A program made the position numbers and the translations under genes. A DNA stretch of 64,000 nucleotides from Lotus japonicus (Eukaryota > Streptophyta > Magnoliopsida > Fabales > Fabaceae): the NCBI RefSeq assembly GCF_012489685.1, contig NC_080044.1:80400732-80464731 (forward strand), read 5' to 3'. Shown in pieces: positions 16,373 to 26,337 of the stretch. A model generated the notes under the pieces. It did not search any database. It was not told the origin of the DNA and was given only the letters and a program-made list of their open reading frames with translations. The first letter of the stretch is position 1, and each line of letters begins with the position of its first letter.

Positions 16373-18463
16373 ATGAAGGTGAGATTTCCTTGATTCCTTC
16401 CTCTTATTGAAAGGTCACAATTTCTTTGTAAAATACTACACCATGATGTTCTGTTTCCTCTGTTTTTATTTGCTTCTCTTTGAATTTATGCCCCTTTCTT
16501 CCTTTGAATTCTCTTTTTTCATATCACAAAAAAAAAAAAAAAACAAGCAAGACCAGTTCAAATGTTAAACATCTCTTTTCATTTCTGATCTTATAGGTTT
16601 CAATATTTATATTGAATTATTCATGACCCTACTCTGTTTTCCCCCTGTTTTATGAGTCTATGTCCCTCTCTCTGGCCCTCACTTCCTTTCTTGTTTCATA
16701 CAAAATTATTCAATTAAACTATCATAGTTGGTTAGTAAAGAATTAAGATTATGTATCTCAGTTACATAATAACTTCATAACTGTCTTGTGTGGTCCTTTT
16801 GTTACAGAAAGTGGTGGTAAAGTTGGATTTGCACGATGACAAAGCAAAGCAGAAAGCCATGAAAACAGTTTCTAGTCTTTCAGGTACTCATCAAATCAGA
16901 CTAGTATGGTCAAACATAAGCTTGAACATTATTACCTCTATTATCCTAACAAATAGCTAAATTTTAGTATAAGGTAGATAAAATTTGCATTGTGCTCAAT
17001 TCAAGTTCAATGGACTCTTACATGAAGAAGTATGAAGAAGTGTGTTAGAAATATTAATTTACTATATGCGACACAAGCCTATTAGAAATGGGGCGGCCGC
17101 CCTTTAAAAGAAAAATAATTTTTTCTATTATAATATTGAAATGTTAAAGTTGTCATTGTATTTTTTTTTTTATATTCTTCGATAATTAGTCATTGTTTTT
17201 TTTTTTTTGAAAAGGATAATTAGTCATTGTTGATTTTACTTTAAGAGTAGCACGAAAATTTGTTGGGAGGAAAGGAAACACACAACCCACTTAATTAGCT
17301 GAAGAGTAATAGTGAGCAAAGCCAATTGGAACACATAATGCAACAAGATTAAGGGTTGTGATCTATTCATCGGCTGTCGTGCACAGCCCATCAGAGCTAC
17401 TATTAATCATTGGAAAATGATTAAACATATGAAACGAAATTTCCATTTCTAATTGGTCAATAGAAGATACTTTGGTTTTTGAATGATAATTCATTCTGTC
17501 CTATAGTTAAACAAGTAATATTTCATCCACACCTCTCTTTTGAGGTGAAGATGTGGAATGGTGAGAGAGATAGGAAGAAAAGAAAAAGTAAGAGAGAGAA
17601 AATTTGAGATGTGATAGATGATAAGATGAGAGAGATAGAAATAAAAAGAGGTGGAAATTGAGTGTTTAAAAAATGAGGTGTGTATATATCATTACTCATA
17701 GTAAACAGCCATGTAAACATTCTTCTGTTTTGGGTGGCCATTGCTTCAGTCTAAATAGCACTTCTCTTAATTATTTCCTGTGTTTAATGTGTAAGAACTT
17801 CACCCTCCTTTCCATTTTTTCGGGTTCTGTCCTTGAGTATATGCTAAGTTTTGTGACCAAAGGAAGCATTGAAAAGTTAAAGGAACAAAATTGATTTGGA
17901 ATGACCCTGCCTTTAAATTTTGTAAACAGAATCAAACATTTTAATGTCAAATAAACCAATTAGGCTTTCGTTTTCTTGGTTAACTATACAACCATATTAA
18001 ACACAGGAATAATAGACGTTTTTGTCGCTATAGTACCTTATGGACGGCTGGTAGATATTTAAATGTTGGATGAATTCTCATCTAACTATTCTAAGAGAAT
18101 AATTATTCACTAAAAAATGCAGGCATTGATTCCATCGCCATGGACATGAAAGAGAAGAAACTTACTGTAGTGGGTGACATTGACCCTGTCGATGTTGTGA
18201 GCAAATTGAGAAAGACTTGGCACACAGAAATTTTATCAGTTGGGCCGGCAAAAGAGCCAGAGAAGAAGAAAGAAGAAGCTAAAAAAGATGATGGGAAAAA
18301 AGATGACAATAAGAAGAAAGATGGTGGTGGTGATAAGAAGAAAGATGAAAGTGAACAAATTGCTGAGCTTGTCAAGCTCTACAAAGCACACAATCCCTAC
18401 ATGACTTCATACTATCATGTTCAGAGTGCAGAAGAGAATCCAAATGCTTGTGCTATTTGTTGA
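16373..18463 (+). CDS. Heavy-metal-associated isoprenylated plant protein (HIPP) without CxxC
   Basis: Three exons: 16373-16378 (only ATG-AAG), 16808-16883 and 18123-18463, together 423 bp, 140 residues. Residues 3-68 have the HMA ferredoxin-like pattern: [46 protein letters not shown]. The metal-binding CxxC expected in the first loop is replaced by D-L-H-D-D-K, so copper or zinc chaperoning is doubtful. Residues ~78-115 are a Lys/Asp-rich linker ([20 protein letters not shown]). The protein ends in CAIC, a farnesylation-type CaaX box, so membrane anchoring is likely. The first exon is just two codons; this tiny first exon is frequent in the family as I recall it. Intron 2 (about 1.2 kb) holds a MITE. 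The exact family member is not assigned. Confidence 0.9.
17516..17694 (+). mobile_element. MITE family A, copy 1 (in HIPP intron 2)
   Basis: A 179-bp element with imperfect terminal inverted repeats of 20 bp (about 15 matches) ending in CACACCTC. The left end carries a small hairpin, CACCTC-TCTTTT-GAGGTG. The interior is purine-rich (GAGAGA/AAAAG). Near-identical copies lie at 47544-47722 (same orientation, same length) and at 34482-34656 (opposite). There is no coding capacity. Confidence 0.85.
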
Positions 18464-19228
18464 CTGTGATGATTTATAAGACAATTAAGTGCATGTTTGA
18501 AAATCCTTGTAGAATTGATTCTAAGACTAAAATGAATTATGGGGAGAAGTTCAGTGAGTAGGTTCGGGGTGCCAGAGTTGATTTTAATGAAAAATAAGCT
18601 GATCAAGACGTGCTATAGTTGCTGTTGTTTGTTGGTGATGGTGAATTATACAGCACAAGAGATGAACAAATGTAAAAAAGGCTTCTTGTAAATTGATTAA
18701 GGGTGTATTAAAATTGGCTTTACCAGTTTTGAATGAAAATAATAAATTATGTGTGCAGTTAGATATCTGTTAATATCGGCCAGAAAATAGCACTCATTTT
18801 AAGATAAAATGTTCACAAAACTCTTTTATGAATTTAGATCAAAGTCTGTTCATATCTAAGTATATAAACACACTTACTCATTGTGTTATGTGCTTGCCTA
18901 TGTTACCATTCAAAATTGTGTTATACCTGTTCAGCTGAGTATTTTGTAATCCATTCCTAATGAAAAACTGATGTGGATTCTGGATGACCCTATCTTATTT
19001 TCAAGGTATTCTTGGGATAGGAATGAATAATTGCGGCTAGGGTTATATCATCATGCATCAGGATATAATGACACTATGATAAGGATCTTATATATATTTA
19101 GATGATTAAAATATTAGCTGGTGGTATGAAATTTGTTTACAAAAGCCGGTGAGGGTGACCTATGAAAACCACTGGCTTAAAACTAGATTACTGTTTAATG
19201 TCAGGGTTATTGGAATCTCATTAAGTAA
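18464..19228. other. HIPP 3' UTR and intergenic DNA
   Basis: The proximal part up to about 18750 is the likely 3' UTR, with AATAA-type polyadenylation signals near 18738-18745. Nothing else is recognised. Confidence 0.5.
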
Positions 19229-19236
19229 AGTATAAT

Positions 19237-19533
19237 CAGGGCCGGCCCTGGGCCTGTGCAAGCAGGCACACAGCCCAGGGCCTCCAAAAAAGAAGGGCCC
19301 AAAAAAAAATTCGAATACTTTTTACAGCGCTTTTACTTTAAAAAGCGCTGTAAATAGTCAATTTTTTACAGCACTTCGTACCGCAGTATACTATTTAACA
19401 GTGGTGAGAGGTCCGAAGCGCTGTAAAAGACATTTTTTTAGCTTAGTTTTCCTATTAAACTTTCTCCAAAAAAAAATTTAGGGATCCATTTTTATTATTA
19501 ACTCAGGACCTCCAAAATGTCGGGACTGGCCTG
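19237..19533. mobile_element. Non-autonomous hAT element, 297 bp, with 8-bp TSD
   Basis: The element starts CAGGGCCGGCCCTGG and ends GGGACTGGCCTG, giving imperfect hAT-type inverted ends. It is flanked on both sides by a perfect 8-bp duplication AGTATAAT (19229-19236 and 19534-19541). Inside, TTTACAGCGCTTTT is followed closely by its inverted copy (about 19322-19356), and a third AGCGCTGTAAAA occurs near 19417. There is no transposase. Confidence 0.88.
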
Positions 19534-19744
19534 AGTATAATGTAATCCAATTCTGTCATAGTTTTTCTTGATACCACTTCCAGAGGGATATCCAAAACTA
19601 ATCTTGTAGTATTAACACATTGAATATTGGACAACTTTGATTTACAACACACGGGGCCACCTCAAGGAAGGGTCACCAAACTAACAAAAAAGATTGTAAT
19701 AACCAAACATGCGCTCAATACAAGGCAAAGTGTTTTTTCTTTCC

Positions 19745-20520
19745 TTTTAAATACAGGTAGGTTGATATCATTTTCGAGTACCTACTTAGTCGTCACTTAC
19801 GTCTTGTTATTTTTTAGCACCTCAATGACTTATTGATTTCATCTTTTTATTTTCGAATCACAAAGGTTCATCGACTTTGCCCTGTTATTTTCAAGTATTC
19901 CAATTACTTGTTGACTCTGTCTGTTTTTTTTTTAACGTTAAAAAAGCTACTCATCCGAGTTTATATGGAGGTTCTTAGTGGTTTTGGTGCTTTGTCTTGG
20001 GTGCTTAGTTATTTGGTTAGAACTTGCTAGTAGGTTCGGGGGTTTTTGGCCTAGGTTTTTATTTAGGGCTTTGTTATTGTATAGGGTGGTTTTTGCCTGG
20101 GTGGACTGTTAGGGTCGTTTTCTTTATTTGTTGGGGCCTGCTTGATGATTTTCTATTTTTTCTGTAGTAGATCACCCATGTTTGGCTTTTCTATTCAAGA
20201 GACATGCTCTCTGACCGTGACTTATTAATATATATTTTTGTTTTCTAAAAAAAAATAAAAAATTTGTAAAAGTTTTTCTTCTATTTTAAAATGAAAGTTC
20301 AGCTAAAGAATGAATTACATTATTAGTCTTAGTCTGACTACCAATATGAAAGAAAAAAAAACATAAAATGAGCTATTTACATTAAGGATCGTATTTTTGT
20401 TTTCGAGTACCACAATGACTCATCGACTTCGTCTTGTTATTTTTTTAGTACTCCAAAGACTGTTTGACATTTACCTTATTATTTTCAAGTATCCCAATGA
20501 CTCATTAGCTTCGCGTCTCA
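19745..20520 (+). repeat. Diverged ~41-bp tandem repeat interrupted by an insertion
   Basis: Units of about 38-42 bp share TTGTTATTTT, then AGTA/CCTCAATGACT and a GACTTCG-like end. Four units cover about 19760-19920. Three more cover about 20390-20520, after a ~470-bp block that ends in TTTTGTTTTCTAAAAAAAAA near 20236-20255. That block looks like an inserted retroposon 3' end, but its duplication was not resolved. Confidence 0.6.
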
Positions 20521-20539
20521 TTACATAGAACCCTTCCAA

Positions 20540-21300
20540 GTTTTAACACTCAGTCGAGCGCTTCCTCATATTACACGGAACCCTTCCAAGATCTTATACT
20601 CCTATCCCTCAATCGACCTCTCCGTATATATCACATAACCCTTTGGAGGCCTCATCCCTCGGTTGAGGCCTTCCTCCGAGTTCCCTTCCTCATAATCTGT
20701 TCAGCATGAAGGTTACTCAAGCTAGTGACCCTTCCGATGCACAAGGAGCTCAGAGGATGAAGTTCCATAGCAATATTAATATTTGCATTTAGTTTGTGAC
20801 CTTGAACACTCTTCATGTGTAACTTGTTAGAAATCTGGTTGTGATAATCCTGGATAAAGTCAAGAATCGTGAGCGTCCACTTTCCGAACAAATTATTTCG
20901 ACCCTATAATTGCCTGGGTTCACGAAATCTTTGTTGGGATAATACTTGACAATCAGTCTGGTTCTTGGCACAAGAGAACAGATCAAGAAAGTAGAGAGTT
21001 CTGTTTTCGAATATTTGTTACTGTATTCGGTTTTCTGTTTTTCTGTGTAGATACCTTAGGCTGCAAGTCACCTTATATAGGATGCTGCACGAATGATCAC
21101 AACTATTCGAAAATAAGTCACGATTTTTCAAACTAGGGTCACACCCGTTCGGGAAAATTTCTAACGGGGCGCTGCCAGGGGCTCCGCCCCTTGGACCCCG
21201 GTTCGTATTCGCGGTCAATTATGCGTTGGCTCACCGAGCGTGCACTCCGCACTAACCTGACTCGATTCCGAGCCTAACGCGTAATTGCATCAGCCTATAG
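20540..21300 (-). mobile_element. Probable LTR-retrotransposon remnant
   Basis: Unlike its surroundings this stretch is GC-rich in part (about 21140-21290; GGGGCTCCGCCCC within it). On the minus strand it has a TATATAAGG box (21071-21081), as in an LTR promoter. A broken minus-strand frame at 20652-20891 has no motif I recognise. Paired LTRs, a primer-binding site or a polyprotein are not visible. Confidence 0.4.
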
Positions 21301-22780
21301 TAGATCACATTACTACTAAAATACATTGATGATTCTAAAATCACCAACATAACTAAAGGTGAAAAGTTAATTACCATCTAATTTTTTGTCTGTCCTAATA
21401 TACTTGATGGTGACAAACCACCGCCTCTTGGTAATATACATTAAACAAGAGTAATGATATTTGAATATATAGTTTTTACCGTACATTCAACACACATATA
21501 CATTTCTTATGGTTTTTAGCTACGGTAAACATTCGGCGGTTACAAACCATTACTAAGTTGTATGTCTAAAGGATGTCCAGGAATAACATATGTCTAACAA
21601 TCATTTCCGATTAAACAAATGAACCTGTTTTGGACTGAAAATATAAATATGCATGCCGATCAAATATTTAGTAAAGTACTTTCTGATCACTTTCTGTTAG
21701 AGTTTTAGGTGTGGATATGTACACAACAATGACATATTTCTGATCAACCAACACCTAACTAATATTTGGCTGTTTTAACTTTAAAAATCTGTCCTAAGTT
21801 CCAGTATCAAATCTTATCCTATGAGTTTATGTAAAAAATAAAAAAAGCTTACCAACCACCATAATGCCTCGAACATCTTTGATTTGGTAGAATCTGATTT
21901 TTGCTGTCCCAAAAGTGCAGGTATAAACAATTGTATAATTAACACATCCTTTACAAACAGATATGGCATCCCTCAGCAACAGAAACCAAACCACAACGTT
22001 TACGCTCATAAATGACTAAACAGCAATCATAAAAGTACATTTGTCTCTGAACTATTGTAATATGTCCTGTTTTTATCAGGTCCTGTGATGATCTTGATTT
22101 TATCATTTTGTTTTGGGTTACTATTTTCAATTTTCTAATGTAATACTGGATTAAGCTTTAGTGTATTTTATTCAGTGATACTTAGGCAATGTATATTGGA
22201 AGTTAGGATGTATTCTTCATTCATGCATTATAACATGTTAACTAAGCTCTCTTCTAATTTTATAGTAGTTTTTAACTATTACTCAATAAAAGATAGAGAA
22301 CTCAAATGGCCTGATTTTGTGGATTAACTGTTATTAGGCACCAAATAATTCATCAGAAATGGGTGATAAATACTTTTTAAACCAATGAAATACTGGATAA
22401 CAATACATGTGTTGAAGACCTTTATTAACAATTAACCATAATTGGCCTAACAATTTCAATAAACATAATACAGATATCTTCTAGACTCTTGAGGACTCTT
22501 ACAAAACCAATAACCTTACAAATTCTATGAACTTCTTTCACCATGAACCCATTATTTGGCAAGTGAAAAAAGAAAAAATCCCCTAGTATTGAAGGTGCAA
22601 CCATCCAGCACCACAAGTTCTTATGTGATGCTAGTTACAGAAACAATATCAGGAATTCCCTATTGTTCTCAAATGAACAAATCCAGCAGCAGCCATGTAA
22701 TCTTGCCAAAATAACTAATCAAAGAACCAAAAAATCTTCCACCTTTATTTCTTCTAAATGTTGCAGAGAACTATGCCAAT
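21301..22780. other. Intergenic DNA downstream of the ACS gene
   Basis: AT-rich with short chance frames only. The last few hundred bases next to 22781 probably hold the ACS 3' UTR (minus strand). No repeat or RNA gene recognised. Confidence 0.5.
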
Positions 22781-25686
22781 TCAAGTAGTGGCTTTAACTA
22801 GAGGTGACTGTGGCATAGGTGAGTGAGGTGACATCATGATATCATCAAACCTTCTAGTCTTGAAGCTCAGCCTCAAGTTACTCTGCCAGCAAGGCCTCTT
22901 CTCAGGCACCTTGACCTCCACGTTCTGAAGAACAAACGCGCGAATCCTCTGCAAAGAAACCTGCACAGCCCTGTCATCCATGTTGGCATAGCACACCCTG
23001 AACCACCCTGGCTCAGAGCAATGAAAAGAAGAGCCAGGTGAAACATTGATCTTCACTTCATGAATGATCATCCTCCAAAGCTCCATTTCCGAATCAAACG
23101 TCTTCTCCTTCAAAAGATGGCGCAAATCCATCCAAACAAACAGACCCCCACTGCTCTGCAAGCACTTAATGCCAACTTTAGACAACCCCCCAGTGAAAAC
23201 TCTGTACCTTTGGCCCAACCTCTTTGCACTCTCTCCCAGAAACCTTTCCACAAAAGCCTCATCTGCAAGCATTGCTGCCAAAAGATACTGTGTCTGAGTT
23301 GAAACCAATCCAAAACTTGACATCTTACGAGCACAGTTAACAACAGCATCATTGTATGAGTATATAATTCCAACTCTGAAACCAGGGAACCCCATGTCCT
23401 TTGAAAGACTGTAAACAATGTGAACGAGGTCACGGTCACATTCAATGTCCGTGTCCTGTTCTATAATCTCAGCAATGCTTGTGAAAGTGGGGTGGCCGAA
23501 AACTGTGGCGGCGTAGATTTCGTCGCAGATGAGGTGGATGCGGTTCTCGTTGATGAAGGTTAATGCGGTTCTGAGTGTGGTTCGGTCCATGACAGTGCCT
23601 AGTGGGTTTGATGGGTTGGTGATGAGCAAGCCTTTGACTCTGATGTTGTCTTGTTTGGCTTTGTTCAATGCGGTTTCTAAGGCTTGCTTTGTGAGCTTGA
23701 AATTGTTGGAGCTTTCGCAGATAACTGGAAGAAGCTGAACTCCTGTTCTCCACCTCAAATCTCGATCGAAACTGCATTAGGAAACATAGATGATCATTAG
23801 AAAAACAATTCAGGTGTAGATGTTCATAAAGCTGTTATAATGATGCATGGATTAAATATCATTGTGTCGAGGGTAACTAACTCGCACAAACTTGCACTAA
23901 ATGATAAATGACTAACTACTAAATGAGTTTGATTTTTATGATGATAACTCAACACACAACCTCAAGGTTAAAGACGATGTAAGACGATGTGAGCCGCCAC
24001 CGCATCGTAACTCATGGTAATCATTAGCACTAGTTTTCTTAGACTCACATGTAAAAGGCATTGACGGCCGTTGATTTCTAAATATGACTGTTTACTACTA
24101 GTGCCAAATAAGAGATGAATGATAGAAGTTGAATACTTCAAAGTCATTCCTTTGAAAACAAGGGCCAAGGGGTAGTGGGGATTTGGGTTTGGCACCCCAC
24201 CTATTGGGTTTGGCACCCCATGTATTCAATACGGAAATTTAATTTCCGTTTTCAAAACGGAATTTAAAATTCCGATTTGTTTTTTATATGCAATGAACGG
24301 TTGAAAATGTGCCACATATGCTAAAATACATAACGGTTTTTTAATTTCCGTTTTTTTCGTATTAAAATCGGAATTTAAATTCCCGTTTTTAATAAAGTGG
24401 GGTGCGAAACCCAATAGGTGGGGTGCCAAACCAAATTCCCGGGGTCAAATTTGACACCGTGGCTGTTCATGCTGACATGGCATCCACAAGAAATGGAATA
24501 TTGACAAAAAGACTTACAATTATTGAAGTAGTATTTTAATAGAAAATATTTTATAGACATTGACCGAATGAGAAAGAAAAAGACAAGAAATAAATAATGA
24601 GTCAAAGTCTTTCGCATCTTGCATCAGAAATTTTGAGATACATGTAGCACTATAGTTTATGTTGATTTCTAACCATAAAAAATTGCAGATTTTAACTCTC
24701 TAGTTAATGGCGGTTAGAAACTGATAAAAATAGTTAGTGTTGCAAGTGTGGCAAAATTTATGGTGCACAAAAACTATTTTTGATAAATAATTGATGTAGT
24801 TTGTATACTATTTGATATGTGCGAGTATTATTATTGTATTTTAATTGAAGAACATCATGGCCCACTTAAGCTACCTTCATTAATTATGTGTAAAATTAAT
24901 TAATTACTAATATTATAATTTTAAAAAATGGAAGTGGAAATTGAATTGAATTGATTTGAATTTGGATATATTATTACCCTGGATAATAGGGGGTGGGCAC
25001 CAAAAATGCATCACCGGGATCTGCCAAACAAAAAGCAGTGACTTCGTGTGCTCCGGTTGCTCCACCACTCATGACAATACGATCAGGGTCGAATGTCACT
25101 CTGTTTCCTCTTGTTTTTCCCATGAATTTAGCCACAGCCTGCGCAAATTAACTTCAAGTTAGCTATGATAATACATGATTATTGTGTATCAAATATCACT
25201 AGTCAAATAATTGATGTGTGTGATCAAGCTAGCTAGCTAGTTTGATTCCAATTAAATATTGTATTATCACACTCACATTTCTGAACTCTGGAAGACCATG
25301 ATAATCCTGGAAGTTAGATATGGCCTTGAAATCATATACTCCTTCTGGAGTACAAATGGAGGCTTCTGGGTTGCTCATTACCCAATCTTCAACCAAGTCG
25401 GAAGTAAGCTGCAACAATGAAAGATAATTGAATTAGAACTCATTAATGTGGAAAAATAATGTATGTATATATATATATGTATGTGAGCTCCATATTGTTA
25501 TATGATGATTACCTGATTCTCTGCAAGACCCATTTGGATAACCCCATTGGGATTGTTGGTGGGGTGAAAGGGGTTTTCATCATAAGCCTTCCATCCATCA
25601 AAGTAAGGGGAATCTTCACCGTGTCCGTTGCCGGTGGCTATCTTAGACAACAATTGAGGTTTTTGTTGTTTGTTCATTAGTCCCAT
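22781..25686 (-). CDS. ACS: 1-aminocyclopropane-1-carboxylate synthase, type 1
   Basis: PLP enzyme turning S-adenosylmethionine into ACC, the committed step of ethylene synthesis, in the cytosol. Four exons read right to left: 25513-25686, 25277-25408, 24978-25138 and 22781-23771; 1458 bp, 485 residues. Visible family boxes: [11 protein letters not shown] (end of exon 1), [34 protein letters not shown], and [14 protein letters not shown] with the PLP lysine near residue 280. The C-terminal tail has WQSNLRLSF (a CDPK target serine in type-1 enzymes) and then three Ser-Pro sites in [12 protein letters not shown], the MAPK targets of the ACS2/ACS6 class; phosphorylation there is known to stabilise the enzyme. 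A TATA box lies about 140 bp upstream. Intron 3 is long because it holds a MITE. The exon phases and the 485 length fit an intact gene. Confidence 0.95.
24178..24440. mobile_element. Long-TIR MITE in ACS intron 3
   Basis: About 263 bp with ~43-bp terminal inverted repeats (24178-24220 against 24398-24440) differing at only a few positions. Each TIR itself contains GGGTTTGGCACCCCA twice, separated by CCTATT, so the ends are internally repeated. The interior is also palindromic, with alternating ATTTCCGTTTT and AAAACGGAAT-type motifs. Superfamily and duplication not determined. Confidence 0.82.
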
Positions 25687-25823
25687 AGCGTCTATGTTGA
25701 TGATATTTCAAAGCTTTTAGAGTTTGAAAATCTGGAGTTGTAAATGAATGAATTATGTATCAACAGAAGCAATAATGAAATGTTGTGTTGCTATGAAGTT
25801 GTGGTACTCACAGGAGATCTGCT

Positions 25824-25833
25824 TATTTATATA
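25824..25833 (-). promoter_or_regulatory. TATA box of the ACS gene
   Basis: Minus-strand TATATAAATA about 140 bp upstream of the ACS start codon. The region up to the LINE junction at 26295 leaves only about 600 bp between gene start and inserted element. Confidence 0.65.
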
Positions 25834-26337
25834 GAATGTGGTGGTGCACAAAGAGTTAGCTAGATTGATTTTCTTAGACAAGAATTATTGGTGGTGGTCC
25901 AAGACATAGAAAATAGGAAGGAAGGTGGGTGAGAAGGTGTTGAGGGAGTGTGATGCCCCAGGCTTCAGATATAGTATACGATGCCAGGTAAGCATTTATA
26001 GTTGAAAATTAGACAGGAGTTGGTATATACGCAGACAACACCGAAAAATATATATGTAAATTAATCGTCATCGTACAATTGGAATTGGGAGCTAGCTAGG
26101 AAGACGCCACTTGTTATTATTTGTCAACAAACTGGAGGAAAAGCATTGACTCTACTCTGTTATAAGCTTGCATAGAGTTGTGTTGTGATTAGTAGTTCAG
26201 TTGAGATTAAAGTTGCAAACTAAAGTTACGTATGCGTTTTTTTCACATAGATTACTTTGTATAAATGAGAGGGTTAATTAATTATTTTGACTATATTTTT
26301 TTTTGCTTCATCGGAAAATTACAAGACAAATAGAAAA

